From assembly GCF_020694005.1 (NCBI RefSeq), contig NZ_CP073013.1, positions 1,312,578 to 1,376,577 on the forward strand: 64,000 bases of DNA, written 5' to 3'. The position numbers were made by a program, and so were the translations under genes. This DNA is from Marinomonas profundi (GTDB taxonomy: Bacteria; Pseudomonadota; Gammaproteobacteria; Pseudomonadales; Marinomonadaceae). This document shows positions 1 to 10,010 of this stretch, in pieces (the first letter of the stretch is position 1; every line of letters starts with the position of its first letter). Under the pieces are notes generated by a model, which was not told the DNA's origin, searched no databases, and saw nothing but the letters and a program-made list of their open reading frames with translations.

Positions 1-446
1 TTGACCGAGCCGACAGTTTCTTTAATCGTACCTTCAGAAAACACCGCTTTTGACCAAACAGGAAAGTTCATCTGACGTAAATCGCGCGTATCACGTACGC
101 CACCGTCAATGATCAAACCGACCACGCCACGAGACTGGGCTGACGTCGCCAGCAAATCCCCAAAGAAACCGTGATTTGAAGGCGATGTAGGCGCAAACAC
201 CATGACATCACCGGCTTTACATTGCTCAATCGCCACGTGCATCATCCAGTTATCACCGGCCGCACCAGAAATCGTGATCGCCGAGCCAGCAATGGTTTTG
301 TCCATTTGAATAGGACGCATGTAATGCGCCAATAAGCCAACACGGCCTTGAGACTCGTGAATCGTCGCGACGCCGCATTCTGCTAAACCATCGATGACGG
401 CCTGATCAGCACGTTCGATATGTTGTACTACTACATTATTTCGCAT
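1..446 (-). CDS. 4-carboxy-4-hydroxy-2-oxoadipate (CHA) aldolase, RraA fold, 3' end outside window
   Basis: Reading leftwards from an ATG at 446 gives an open frame to the window edge, so about 148 N-terminal residues are visible and the stop is missing. The translation begins [15 protein letters not shown] and contains [15 protein letters not shown] followed by IIDGGVRD, the G-x-L-x20-R-D metal/substrate signature of class II pyruvate aldolases with the RraA fold. The family cleaves CHA into pyruvate and oxaloacetate, the last step of protocatechuate 4,5-cleavage and gallate degradation. It starts 29 bp after ligJ on the same strand, whose product makes CHA, so the two form an operon. A GGAAGGAA ribosome binding site precedes the ATG. 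A plain RraA ribonuclease regulator is less likely given the neighbour. Confidence 0.88.
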   Translation of the reverse strand, partial: MRNNVVVQHIERADQAVIDGLAECGVATIHESQGRVGLLAHYMRPIQMDKTIAGSAITISGAAGDNWMMHVAIEQCKAGDVMVFAPTSPSNHGFFGDLLATSAQSRGVVGLIIDGGVRDTRDLRQMNFPVWSKAVFSEGTIKETVGSV

Positions 447-475
447 TATATGTTCCTTCCCTTAAATCGAGAGCC

Positions 476-1483
476 TTAGGCTTTCAAACGACTAAATACA
501 CGACGAGCATTGCCTTCAAAAATCGCTTGTTTCTGTTCAGCAGATAACACAGCGCTGTTGTCGATATAACGTTTGGTGTCGTCAAAATAATGACCTGTTT
601 CTGGGTCAATACCACGCACTGCGCCAATCATTTCAGAGGCAAACAAGATGTTCTTTGTTGGAATAATGTCTAACAGCAAATCAATCCCGCGCTGATGGTA
701 AACACAGGTATCAAAATAAATGTTGTTTAACACTCGCTCGGCTAGATCAAAGCCTTGATCCAACGCCATACCACGGAAACGTCCCCAGTGATAAGGCACC
801 GCGCCACCGCCATGAGGAATGATGATTTTTAATTCAGGAAAGTCTTTGAACACATCCGACATCATCAACTGTTGGAAGCCGGTGGTGTCAGCGCCTAAAT
901 AATGAGAGCCCGTGGTGTGGAAACAATCGTTACAGGCCGCGCTCACGTGGATCATCGCTGGAATGTCGTATTCGCACATTTTTTCGTAGATAGGGTAGAA
1001 AGAGCGATCCGCCAAGGATTTATCTTGCCAGTAACCGCCACTTGGATCTGGGTTCAAGTTGATGCCGATAAAGCCCATTTCTTCAACCGTACGCACGATT
1101 TCAGCTACCGATTTACCAGGATCAACACCTGGAGATTGTGGCAGTTGCGCAACAGGCGCAAAGTTTTCAGGAAATAAATCACACACGCGACGAATCAAGT
1201 CATTTTGGTGTTCTGTCCAATATTGGCTCGTGTACTCATTGCCAATATGGTGTCCCATCCAGCTGGCGCGAGGAGAAAAAATAGTCAGGTCCGTGCCGCG
1301 TTCTTGTTGTAAGCGCAGCTGATTATTGATGATGCTGTCACGGATCTCGTCATCCGAAACCACAACCTTACCTTTCTCACCCACAAAAGCAGGATCTTTA
1401 GCGACCTGTGCTTTTTGCTTATCGCGGTATTCGCCAACACCGGCGGGCGTCGTCGTATAATGTCCGTGGCAATCTATAATCAT
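476..1483 (-). CDS. ligJ: 4-oxalomesaconate hydratase (amidohydrolase-2 family)
   Basis: A 335-residue protein opening with IIDCHGHYTTTP, the N-terminal metal-binding motif (His6, His8) of LigJ-type hydratases in the amidohydrolase superfamily; a further histidine cluster sits at IIPHGGGAVPYHWGRF (about residue 225). LigJ adds water to 4-oxalomesaconate to give 4-carboxy-4-hydroxy-2-oxoadipate. Length is that of the family. The next gene downstream is the matching CHA aldolase, so the window shows the lower end of a meta-cleavage pathway for protocatechuate or gallate; the ring-opening genes are not in view. Transcription runs away from a TRAP transporter across a 698-bp gap. Other amidohydrolase-2 enzymes (decarboxylases) are the main alternative, but the pairing argues for LigJ. 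Confidence 0.88.
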   Translation of the reverse strand: MIIDCHGHYTTTPAGVGEYRDKQKAQVAKDPAFVGEKGKVVVSDDEIRDSIINNQLRLQQERGTDLTIFSPRASWMGHHIGNEYTSQYWTEHQNDLIRRVCDLFPENFAPVAQLPQSPGVDPGKSVAEIVRTVEEMGFIGINLNPDPSGGYWQDKSLADRSFYPIYEKMCEYDIPAMIHVSAACNDCFHTTGSHYLGADTTGFQQLMMSDVFKDFPELKIIIPHGGGAVPYHWGRFRGMALDQGFDLAERVLNNIYFDTCVYHQRGIDLLLDIIPTKNILFASEMIGAVRGIDPETGHYFDDTKRYIDNSAVLSAEQKQAIFEGNARRVFSRLKA

Positions 1484-2181
1484 CTTAGTACTCTCTATTT
1501 TTTAAGGCTGTTCTTATTAAAGCCGCTTTATATTTAGGCAATACGTACGGTGAAACGGCAAGCCAAACATCGCATGTCATCTTGTCAATTTACCCTTGCC
1601 AACACCGCCATTCCATCACAATCCTTGAAGAGTATTGTTTTCCACCATCAATTTGGCTATTTCAATTTAACCAAAAGGGTATTGTATTTTGATATAGCGT
1701 CTTTTTAACGCAGAGAAAATGCCTATTTATTTAAGATATTTATAACCGATATCCGCCACAAACAGACGAGCACTGACACCCAAAAAATGCCATTAACACC
1801 TTGAAAAAACTCGTTTTTCCAAAAACAAATTCACTCTGTTGGCTTTTAGTATTCCCTTTTCGATATATATGAGACATTAAAAATTCATTTCTAAAAAAAC
1901 AATATTTACGACATTTTGGTGTTGTTGCCTAATGAAAGAGCAAATATTGCACAGAGCATCATGACCCCTTTCTAACGTTAGACTGGATTTAACCGTGCTT
2001 GGCTTTCAGTAAAAAATATAGGGTATTTTCTGAATGATCCTATATTATTTAAAGCCTTAAAAACGTAAATTGCGTAGGTGAGAAGCACTACTCCTAACTG
2101 CCAATGCGCAGAAAAGCCGAGTAGACAATACAAAAATAAGACTATCTGGGTACTCAACCCCTTGAATTTGGAGAGATAAAA
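1484..2181. other. long divergent intergenic region, ligJ / TRAP operon
   Basis: This 698-bp stretch holds no credible reading frame on either strand. It is AT-rich and must carry the two divergent promoters for ligJ and the TRAP operon. I could not single out a convincing -35/-10 pair or a regulator palindrome, and no regulator gene lies next to it. Confidence 0.6.
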
Positions 2182-3195
2182 ATGAATCTAACAAAAAAAA
2201 TCACGCTTAGCTTAATGGCCGCCGGTGCCGTCAGTGTTGCCAGCGCAGCAGACCTGACCTTAACCCTTGCACATGTTGACCCTCAAGAATGGACCAACTC
2301 GAAGAAAGGCGCCGCTACAGAGGTGTTCAAAAACCTAGTGGAAGCCGAATCGGGTGGCCGTATTGAAGTAAATGTTTACCCTTCTGGACAACTTGGCGGT
2401 GAAACCGACCTAGTCCAATCCACTCAAGAAGGTACTTTAAGCATGACGATGGTGTCTGGCGCGTTTGCGAAAGTGTGTAAAGAAGCCTCCGTGTTAGAAA
2501 TCCCTTATTTATTCCCTTCTGCGCCGATTGCCTGGGAAGTATTGGATGGCGAGTTCGGCAAAGCGCTATCTGAGCATTGCTTAAAAGAAAGCGGCTTGCG
2601 CACTCTTGCCTATGGCGAAACGGGCTTTCGTAACTTCACTAACTCTAAACGCCCTGTAGCAGAACCAAAAGATTTAGAAGGTTTGAAAATTCGCGTTCAA
2701 ACCTTGCCATTGTACGTTGAAATGGTAAAAGCCATGGGCGCAGAACCAACCCCCATCGCATGGCCAGAAGTACCTTCTGCACTCACAACCGGCGTGGTGG
2801 ATGGACAAGAAAACCCTGTTAGTGTGATTGAAGCAAACAAGTTCTATGAATTCCAAAAATACCTAACACTAGATGGTCACGTTTATGGCACAGATTTCTT
2901 GCTGATCAATGAAGATATCTATCAATCATTGAGCGATGAAGACCGCACCATCATTGACCGTGCCGCTAAAGTAGCGGGCGTTTTAGGCCGTGCAGTACAG
3001 CAATTCAATTCAGCAAAAGGCTTAAAATCTCTTGCCGAAAACGGTATGCAAATTACCACACCGACACCAGAACAATTAGCGAAGTTTCGTGATGTAGCGC
3101 AGCCAGCCGTCATTAACTGGCTAAAAGGGGAAGTACAGCCTGAGTGGATCGAACGCGCTCAGATGTCTGTTAAAGTGGTCAGTAATTCGCAATAA
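2182..3195 (+). CDS. dctP: TRAP transporter solute-binding protein, DctP family (first cluster)
   Basis: A 337-residue periplasmic binding protein with a clear signal peptide (MNLTKKITLSLMAAGAVSVASA, cleavage near residue 23) followed by the DctP fold (LTLAHVDPQEW, then GQLGGETDLVQSTQEGTL). The conserved arginine region of the ligand site is visible at LEGLKIRVQTLPLYVEM. It captures an organic acid for the DctQM membrane part encoded directly downstream. A GGAGAG ribosome binding site lies 6 bp before the ATG. The divergent ligJ-aldolase pair suggests an aromatic acid or a pathway intermediate as ligand; that is inference from position only. Confidence 0.93.
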   Translation: MNLTKKITLSLMAAGAVSVASAADLTLTLAHVDPQEWTNSKKGAATEVFKNLVEAESGGRIEVNVYPSGQLGGETDLVQSTQEGTLSMTMVSGAFAKVCKEASVLEIPYLFPSAPIAWEVLDGEFGKALSEHCLKESGLRTLAYGETGFRNFTNSKRPVAEPKDLEGLKIRVQTLPLYVEMVKAMGAEPTPIAWPEVPSALTTGVVDGQENPVSVIEANKFYEFQKYLTLDGHVYGTDFLLINEDIYQSLSDEDRTIIDRAAKVAGVLGRAVQQFNSAKGLKSLAENGMQITTPTPEQLAKFRDVAQPAVINWLKGEVQPEWIERAQMSVKVVSNSQ

Positions 3196-3278
3196 TCTAC
3201 ACCTTGTAATCCGATAACCGAAGGTGACGACACTCACTTTCGGTTATTCTCCTTTTGTCACAGCCCGGAAAGCTCACC

Positions 3279-3752
3279 ATGAAGCGCCTCTATAAAAATA
3301 CTCTTGCAACCTTAACTGGCACCTCCCTATTCGTTATCTTTGGCGTTGTGTTAGTTAGTAGTTTGAGCCGTTACTTATTTAACTCACCGATTCAATGGAG
3401 CGAGGAAGTCGCGAAATACGCCATGATCTACGGCACTATGTTTGGCATGGCATTGTGTTATTTAGAAGGCATTCACATTCGCTTTACCTTCCTAGAAGAC
3501 ATGGTGTCGGCCAAAGTTCGTCATATTTTGCATATTATTTCTGATCTCATCGCGCTGATTAGCGGTGCTGTCTTTGTTTATTCTGGCTATCTCTTCATGA
3601 TGAAACGAGGCGCGATACAAGCCCCCGGAACCGGCATTCAAATGTACTATTTTCAAGTGGCCATGGTTATTGGCGGCGTCTGCTTGGTTATCGCAGCGCT
3701 GATACGACTTGCCGACTATTTTCAACCCAAAAACACATCGGAAGGACAATAA
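3279..3752 (+). CDS. dctQ: TRAP transporter small permease, DctQ family
   Basis: About 157 residues with four hydrophobic segments, typical of the small membrane subunit that joins the binding protein to the large permease. The frame is open from a TTG at 3255, but I chose the ATG at 3279 because GGAAAG sits 6 bp upstream and the protein then starts MKRLYKNTLATLTG directly before the first membrane helix. The motif SRYLFNSPIQWSEEVAKY is the usual DctQ feature between helices 1 and 2. It ends 2 bp before dctM. Confidence 0.92.
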   Translation: MKRLYKNTLATLTGTSLFVIFGVVLVSSLSRYLFNSPIQWSEEVAKYAMIYGTMFGMALCYLEGIHIRFTFLEDMVSAKVRHILHIISDLIALISGAVFVYSGYLFMMKRGAIQAPGTGIQMYYFQVAMVIGGVCLVIAALIRLADYFQPKNTSEGQ

Positions 3753-3754
3753 TC

Positions 3755-5023
3755 ATGTTAGGCATCGGAATTCTTATTGTTCTTTTAGTGATTGGCAGCC
3801 CTATTGCCTTCGCGATTTTATTAGGCGTTGTTGGCCATGTTTATACCCTGCCTTTTAATGTTAGTTTGGTGGCTCAGCGCGTTTTTAGTGGGCTGGATTC
3901 TTTTTCTATTTTGGCCATTCCGCTTTTCGTTTTAGCGGGTGAACTGATGAATGAAAGCGGCATAACCGGTCGCATCATTAATTTTGCCAATGCGCTAGTC
4001 GGTCACATGCGAGCTGGCCTTGCTCATGTCAACATTTGGGCGTCGGTGATTTTTGCGGGGCTTTCTGGTTCTGCCGTTGCTGACACATCAGCTCTAGGGC
4101 GGGTGTTTATTCCGACCATGGAAAAAGAAGGCTATCCACGCGCCTTTGCGGCGGCGTTGACAGCCGCATCGTCGGTGATCGGGCCGATGATTCCACCCAG
4201 CATTCCAGTAATTATTTACGCCTTAATCACCACCGGCGTCTCGGTACCAGCGCTCTTTCTTGCGGGTGTCACGCCGGGGTTATTTCTTGCCACCGGCTTG
4301 TCGGTTTATGTCTACTTTTTTGCGGGTCATTACGCGCCACTCAAAGCAAAACTGTCGATGAAAGAACGCCTACAAGCCTTTGTTAATGCGTGGATTCCGC
4401 TGTTCATGCCGGTCTTTATTGTTGGCTCTATCTTGACGGGCATTGTGACGCCAACCGAAGCGGCCGCATTCGCCGCCGCCTATGCATTATTAGCCGGTAT
4501 GTTTATTCTGAAAAGCCTGAAGGTTTCTGATCTTCCGCGCATTTTCATTCGAGCCATGCGTGACTCATCCGTCATATTGATCGTCATCGCCGTGGTGGCC
4601 GCCGCCAATTGGCTACTGACGTTTTCAAGAGTGCCGCAAACCGTTAGTCAGATGGTGCTAGAGCACGTTTCAAGTCCTTGGGTGTTTTTAATTCTAGTCA
4701 ATGGGATATTGCTGGTCGTCGGTCTGTTCCTTGAAGGCATCGCCGCAATGTTGATATTGCTACCGATTCTACATCCTATTGCAATGAGCTTAGGCATCGA
4801 CCCGGTACACTTTGGCATTGTGGTGATTTTCAACTTGATGATCGGCCTTATCACCCCGCCAATGGGGATATGTTTATTCGTTTCCAATTCGATTGCGAAT
4901 GTTGGTATCGCCGCTATTTCGAGACAAATCATGCCACTATTCTTAGTCGAATTAGCGGTTCTGATATTAATCACCTTTGTGCCTAGTACGGTAACCTTCT
5001 TGCCAACGCTATTTGGTTACTAA
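3755..5023 (+). CDS. dctM: TRAP transporter large permease, DctM family
   Basis: A 422-residue, strongly hydrophobic protein with about 12 membrane segments and the DctM hallmarks SGSAVADTSALG, IGPMIPPSIPVI and GIVTPTEAAAFAA. It forms the ion-coupled translocation channel. The ATG follows the dctQ stop by 2 bp with GAAGGA upstream, so the three genes are one operon that ends at a strong hairpin terminator at 5058. Confidence 0.94.
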   Translation: MLGIGILIVLLVIGSPIAFAILLGVVGHVYTLPFNVSLVAQRVFSGLDSFSILAIPLFVLAGELMNESGITGRIINFANALVGHMRAGLAHVNIWASVIFAGLSGSAVADTSALGRVFIPTMEKEGYPRAFAAALTAASSVIGPMIPPSIPVIIYALITTGVSVPALFLAGVTPGLFLATGLSVYVYFFAGHYAPLKAKLSMKERLQAFVNAWIPLFMPVFIVGSILTGIVTPTEAAAFAAAYALLAGMFILKSLKVSDLPRIFIRAMRDSSVILIVIAVVAAANWLLTFSRVPQTVSQMVLEHVSSPWVFLILVNGILLVVGLFLEGIAAMLILLPILHPIAMSLGIDPVHFGIVVIFNLMIGLITPPMGICLFVSNSIANVGIAAISRQIMPLFLVELAVLILITFVPSTVTFLPTLFGY

Positions 5024-5057
5024 CCATAATCAGTAGACGTCAACACTCGACAGATAT

Positions 5058-5087
5058 AAAAAACGACGCACTGGGCGTCGTTTTTTA
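5058..5087 (+). terminator. Rho-independent terminator after the TRAP operon, probably bidirectional
   Basis: A perfect stem ACGACGC / GCGTCGT with a short loop is flanked by an A run on the left and TTTTTT on the right. It ends the dctPQM operon and by its symmetry can also stop the convergent peroxiredoxin transcript. Confidence 0.88.
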
Positions 5088-5135
5088 TTGAATGGCTTAT
5101 TTGAGCGGCTTAGGCTTAGCTCAGAAAAGTGAGAT

Positions 5136-5615
5136 CTACAGCTGAGACAATACGTATTCGGCGGAGCTAACGTTGTACTCACCCGGCTCGTCTAGCCAAA
5201 GTTGCTGAACAATGCCATTCGTGACTAGCATGGCGTAACGACGACTGCGAATGCCCATTTTAGCCGCGGAAATATCCAACTCTAAGCCCATGGAACAGGT
5301 AAATTCAGCCAAACCATCGGCGGCCATAATGAGGTTTTCGGCGTTATTCGCCTTGCCCCATGCATTCATCACGAACACATCATTAACAGAAAGACAGACA
5401 ATCTCGTCTACGCCTTTTTCTTTCAGTGCATCAAAGTGCACCACAAAACCAGGCAAGTGGCTGGCGCTGCAAGTGGGTGTAAACGCCCCCGGCAAGGCAA
5501 ACATCAGTACGGTTTTACCCGCAAAGAACTCGGTCACATCAAGGGTTTCAGGGCCTTCTTCAGCCATTACTTGAAACGTACCGTGGGGCAACATATCACC
5601 AACAAGAATCGACAT
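5136..5615 (-). CDS. peroxiredoxin, Prx5/redoxin family
   Basis: A 159-residue cytosolic thiol peroxidase that reduces hydrogen and organic peroxides. The peroxidatic cysteine is Cys49 in PGAFTPTCSASHLPG, the Prx5-type active site (PGAFTPxCS). Two further cysteines (Cys74 and Cys107) could serve in thiol exchange. Length is normal for the family. It is a single gene with its own upstream region, facing the TRAP terminator; there is no fused glutaredoxin domain. Confidence 0.93.
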   Translation of the reverse strand: MSILVGDMLPHGTFQVMAEEGPETLDVTEFFAGKTVLMFALPGAFTPTCSASHLPGFVVHFDALKEKGVDEIVCLSVNDVFVMNAWGKANNAENLIMAADGLAEFTCSMGLELDISAAKMGIRSRRYAMLVTNGIVQQLWLDEPGEYNVSSAEYVLSQL

Positions 5616-5677
5616 AGACGTTATCTCCGAAAAGTTAAGATGCGTTTATCTTAACGCAACCTTTCGTAAAAAAACCA

Positions 5678-7654
5678 TTAAACAATCTTAAATTGGCTAA
5701 GCAGTTGTTTTTGATGAGAGGCTAGTTTTGCTAAACCCTCACTGTCCCTCTCACTTTGATCCGCTCCCAATGCCGCTTGTTCGGACATGCCCGAGATCTC
5801 TAAGACATGATGCTTGATCTCTTGCGCAACGGCAGATTGCTCTTCCGCTGCGGTGGCAATTTGCGTGCTCAGGTCGCGAATCTCAGCCATACTCGTTTGC
5901 ACTTCGGCCAGTGATAAGCCCACAGAACGAGCCTCTTCAACGCTCGAATTGGCGCTATTACGACTGACTTCCATGCTACCAACCGTTTTCGTCACGCCTT
6001 GCTGTAACTGCGTAATCACCAATTGGATTTCTTCTGTCGAACGGTGCGTTCTGGTTGCCAGCGTGCGAACCTCATCCGCCACCACCGCGAAACCTCGACC
6101 CTGCTCCCCAGCTCGGGCCGCCTCGATCGCCGCATTCAGTGCCAATAAATTGGTTTGCTCGGCTATTTCTTGAATCACATCCAAAATACGATCAATATTC
6201 TTCGAGTGTTCATCGAGCTGATTCACCACCGCTGTCGATGCTTCTATTTGCTCAAGCAAACGCTCAATTTTTTCAATATTGGCGTCCATCTGCACACGGC
6301 TTTGATGGCTGGTTTGATCAACCGTCTGAATCTGATGCAAAATCACTTCCGAACTTTTCGCTACCTGATCCACCGTAGACACCATCTCTGACATAGAGGA
6401 TGCGACTTCCGTTGTGCGTTGGTTTTGTGCGCCCATTAAACGCTTAGCGTCGCTCGCCAAACGCACATTATTACCGGCTGACTCCGCCACATTGTTAGAC
6501 GCTTGATCAATCTCAGTCATCACACTTTGCAATTTAGCCACCAAGCTATTGACCCAAGCAGACAGCTCACCAAACTCGTCTTTGGTGTTGACCTTGCTGC
6601 GCTGCGTAAAATCGCCATCGGAAATTTTCCCCAGTACCGTCATCACCTCTTTTAATGGCTGACGAATACTGCGGCTGACCCACAACGCCACCAGCACCGC
6701 AATCACAATCGAAATAATCAGCACTAGGCCAATAATCAGCGTAGACAAGGAGGCCGCATCGTTTGCCTCTTGCTGAGCATTTTGCCCTATTAGGCGCATT
6801 TCGGCTAACAAGGTCTGAGCGGACACATCAATAAGCGTCATACTGTCTGACAATTGCTTAGCCAGTACCTCAGCCGCTTGTGCCAAACGGGCATTTTCAT
6901 AGTGCTTTGCGATCACCCCATCCGCGGTGGTCACCGCCACGTCTATTTCTCGAACCAAGTCATCAATATTGTCGTCATTCACATAAGCTTGCTTGTCTTT
7001 CAAACTGGTAATAATAGTCGCCATTGACGTGCGCAGCGCCTGCATATTATCCAAACCACGCACATCAAAATAATCACTCACTGAAACCAGCAAACTTTCG
7101 ACCTGACTCTGCATATAGGAAGCGGCAAATTGGATTTCTGAGGTGTCACCATCACTGACCAGCATGGCTAGATCTTCCGCAGCAAAGCTAATCACATCTT
7201 TTAGATCGAGCTTTTCATCAGGCAAAACCGCCTGCAACTCCAACCTGGTTTTGTGGTTTGAGAAGGCCACATCGGTCTGTGCAAAAAAGCGCGTCACGTC
7301 ATTATTGATGGCATCCAAGGTTTGTTGCATTTGCGGAAAATCTTGCAGTTGGGTGGAAAGCTGCGCAGAAACTTCGCTATATTCGGTTTTATAATGCAAA
7401 AATCGCTCAGACAAGCTTTCTAATGAACTCGGTGCGTTACTCAACAAATACTGCAACACCGCACCATTCGCCAAACTCACATTCTCTTTTAGCGCGTTAC
7501 TGGTCGACGAAATACGCTCCACCGGCCCGGTTACAACATTTAATCTATCTTCAATTTTCTGAATACCAACAAAGCCCGAAGCGGCAATCATCAGTAAAAG
7601 TAACAATAAAATACCAAAGCCAAATAGGATCCTTTGGATCACAGATAACGACAT
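5678..7654 (-). CDS. methyl-accepting chemotaxis protein
   Basis: A 658-residue transducer. An N-terminal membrane helix (about residues 8-30) is followed by a helical periplasmic sensor of about 270 residues, a second membrane helix near 305-325, a HAMP domain ([16 protein letters not shown] onwards) and the long signalling coiled coil. The hairpin tip [20 protein letters not shown] and then [13 protein letters not shown] is intact, so it should couple to CheA/CheW. The sensor resembles four-helix types; the ligand is unknown. The C-terminus lacks an obvious CheR-binding pentapeptide. Monocistronic. Confidence 0.95.
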   Translation of the reverse strand: MSLSVIQRILFGFGILLLLLLMIAASGFVGIQKIEDRLNVVTGPVERISSTSNALKENVSLANGAVLQYLLSNAPSSLESLSERFLHYKTEYSEVSAQLSTQLQDFPQMQQTLDAINNDVTRFFAQTDVAFSNHKTRLELQAVLPDEKLDLKDVISFAAEDLAMLVSDGDTSEIQFAASYMQSQVESLLVSVSDYFDVRGLDNMQALRTSMATIITSLKDKQAYVNDDNIDDLVREIDVAVTTADGVIAKHYENARLAQAAEVLAKQLSDSMTLIDVSAQTLLAEMRLIGQNAQQEANDAASLSTLIIGLVLIISIVIAVLVALWVSRSIRQPLKEVMTVLGKISDGDFTQRSKVNTKDEFGELSAWVNSLVAKLQSVMTEIDQASNNVAESAGNNVRLASDAKRLMGAQNQRTTEVASSMSEMVSTVDQVAKSSEVILHQIQTVDQTSHQSRVQMDANIEKIERLLEQIEASTAVVNQLDEHSKNIDRILDVIQEIAEQTNLLALNAAIEAARAGEQGRGFAVVADEVRTLATRTHRSTEEIQLVITQLQQGVTKTVGSMEVSRNSANSSVEEARSVGLSLAEVQTSMAEIRDLSTQIATAAEEQSAVAQEIKHHVLEISGMSEQAALGADQSERDSEGLAKLASHQKQLLSQFKIV

Positions 7655-7869
7655 AACCGACCTCTACATTATTTACGTGGTTATTATGAGCTCCATAACG
7701 AAGTTCACATAACGACAAAGCTGACTAAGGATACAGGAATAACATAACATTTTGTTGACCAATGGAGATCTCTACCAAGGTCAGTTTAGCTGAGATTTTG
7801 CCTTGGCAGCGTCATCTTATCCTCACCGCGCCGCCATGATTCCTTTCACCCCTCCAATCTGGTAAATTT

Positions 7870-9345
7870 ATGGCTTCTTCTTATGACCCAATTGACCAGC
7901 GCTTTATGGAATGCCCTCTCTACGAAAAAATCGCCAAGCAAATTGAACAACAAGTTCACGAAGGTATTTTCTTACCGGGCGCAAAAATCCCATCGGTGCG
8001 AAAGTCCAGCAAACAAATGGAAGTCAGCGTTGCGACGGTACTGCAAGCGTACAGCTTGCTAGAAGACAGAGGAGTCATAAAAGCGCGTCCACAAAAAGGC
8101 TATTTTGTACAAGAGAACCAACTCCAAGCACTTCCTTTAGCAAAAATTACGCCGACTAAAAACGACGGCAGCATACACGCACTCTTGCGCCGCTTACTGC
8201 ACGCTTCGCAAGATGAGAATATTATTCAGTTTGGCGCCGCCATTCCCAAAAGCCAATTTTTACCCATACGGCAGCTACAACGTTCCGTTGGGCGTTTAAT
8301 GCGCCTAGAGCCTGAGATTTGTGCGGCGTATGAATTTACCCCCGGCTCCCCCAGCCTACGCCGTCAAATTGCCATACGCATGCTCGATAGCGGCTGCCAG
8401 TTGCAACCAGACGACATCACCATCACTTTAGGCTGCCAAAACGCCCTCATGCTGTCACTGCAAGTCGTCGCAAAAGCCGGCGACACGATTGCCATAGAAA
8501 GCCCGGCTTACCATGGCGTCTTACAAGCCATCGAAGTGCTAAATTTAAAAGCGGTCGAAATCCCCTGCTCTCCTAGCACAGGGATCGATCTAGCGCTTTT
8601 AGAAAGCGCGGCCATTGAATGGAACATAAAAGCCTGCATCGTAACGCCCAACAATCAGAACCCGGTCGGGGCGACACTCAATCAGCAGGCAAGACAACAA
8701 CTCATTGATCAATCAATAACACATAATTTCACCTTGATTGAAGACGACGTATACGGTGAATTGAGCTATGCCGATCGGCGCGAGCGCGCCCTAAAAGCCG
8801 ATGACAAACAAGGCACAGTGATTTATTGCAGTTCATTTTCAAAAAGTATTGCACCGGGCTTTCGCATTGGCTGGGTTGTTGGCGGTCGCTTTCAAACACA
8901 AATCGAACATTACGCTTATGTACAATCTCTCGCTATTCCGACACTCACACAAACCGCCATCGCCAATTTTCTAGAAAATGGCGCCTACGATCGTCACTTG
9001 CGCAAGACTCGACTCGCCTATCAAGACAACCTCGCCCGTTGTCAGGCTCTCATTGAGGAGCATTTTCCAGCAGGCACCCAGACATCCAGCCCCAAAGGCG
9101 GTTTTTTATTGTGGGTCATACTGCCTGACAGCATCAACGCCATGACACTTCATACCCAAGCCTTAGAAAAAGACATTGGTGTATTACCCGGATTAGCCTT
9201 CAGTTTAACGGCACAATTCAGCCATCATTTTCGGCTTAATTACGCCCTAAATTGGGACAATAAAACCGATGCCGCATTAAAAGAGCTCGGTCGGCTTTGC
9301 CAACAACAAATACAGCCACAAACGCCACAACAAATACAAGCGTAA
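7870..9345 (+). CDS. MocR-type regulator: GntR winged helix fused to PLP aminotransferase domain
   Basis: A 491-residue protein. Residues 1-85 form a GntR winged helix (PLYEKIAKQIEQQVHEGIF, then LPGAKIPSVRKSSKQMEVS). The remainder is a fold-type I aminotransferase-like domain with TPNNQNPVGATL and the cofactor lysine Lys325 in SSFSKSIAPGFRIGW. MocR proteins bind pyridoxal phosphate and regulate nearby genes rather than transaminate. Its target is not evident: the divergent gene is the chemoreceptor and the downstream genes are a PilZ-like protein and DUF501. Confidence 0.93.
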   Translation: MASSYDPIDQRFMECPLYEKIAKQIEQQVHEGIFLPGAKIPSVRKSSKQMEVSVATVLQAYSLLEDRGVIKARPQKGYFVQENQLQALPLAKITPTKNDGSIHALLRRLLHASQDENIIQFGAAIPKSQFLPIRQLQRSVGRLMRLEPEICAAYEFTPGSPSLRRQIAIRMLDSGCQLQPDDITITLGCQNALMLSLQVVAKAGDTIAIESPAYHGVLQAIEVLNLKAVEIPCSPSTGIDLALLESAAIEWNIKACIVTPNNQNPVGATLNQQARQQLIDQSITHNFTLIEDDVYGELSYADRRERALKADDKQGTVIYCSSFSKSIAPGFRIGWVVGGRFQTQIEHYAYVQSLAIPTLTQTAIANFLENGAYDRHLRKTRLAYQDNLARCQALIEEHFPAGTQTSSPKGGFLLWVILPDSINAMTLHTQALEKDIGVLPGLAFSLTAQFSHHFRLNYALNWDNKTDAALKELGRLCQQQIQPQTPQQIQA

Positions 9346-9565
9346 ACGCCACCAGAACCGCCATCAATGGCAGTGAACAACAGAACAAGACGCGCCGGAA
9401 ATAAAAGAGCGCTTTCATATAAGCGGAGGTTATGAACTTTCACTCAGGCATCTTAAAATCCATCTGTACAGACAGGGCAAAAAGCGTACAATTCGCATTC
9501 TTTTTTAAACACTCTGCCTTATTGGCCGATAACATGAATATCTAAATAGTAGCTGGCTTGTTGCG

Positions 9566-9976
9566 ATGGAATTTGTTGCCCATCCGAGAGACCTTCCATT
9601 AGACATTACGCTAATTGAAGATCAACCCTTTCCTCCCGTAAACGAGGCAAGAGTTGGGTTTGTCGGTATCACATACACTACCCTTCATCCTTTCGATAAT
9701 GGACGTTCGGTTAGAATTACATTAGAAGAAATAGACCCCAATTTTTGCGTCTCTGGGCGTATTGTTTGGTGTCGAAAAGAAGCCGACGGCTATCAAATTG
9801 CGATTGACTTCCCCAGCAACGAAGAATGCTACTGTGTGCGCATGATTGAGCAACTCTCTCAAATAGAACACTATCGACGTCAAGCCAAAAGCGAAGGTCG
9901 ACGACTGAACTACAATGAAGCCGCCGCGGAATGGATTCAAAAGTTTGCCGCGAGCTTTCCGACCTTCTCTGTTTGA
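9566..9976 (+). CDS. PilZ-like domain protein
   Basis: A 136-residue soluble protein. The centre (RVGFVGITYTTLHPFDNGRS, later VSGRIVWCRKEADGYQIAIDF) has the beta-barrel pattern of PilZ domains, with a charged helical C-terminus. The canonical RxxxR c-di-GMP motif is not clearly present, so binding of the messenger is uncertain. The start has a poor ribosome binding site; the ATG was kept because it begins the conserved-looking part. It lies 34 bp before the DUF501 gene and may be co-transcribed with it. Confidence 0.6.
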   Translation: MEFVAHPRDLPLDITLIEDQPFPPVNEARVGFVGITYTTLHPFDNGRSVRITLEEIDPNFCVSGRIVWCRKEADGYQIAIDFPSNEECYCVRMIEQLSQIEHYRRQAKSEGRRLNYNEAAAEWIQKFAASFPTFSV

Positions 9977-10010
9977 TTTTCTCACTTTTATTTTCAGTTA
10001 ATAAGACATT

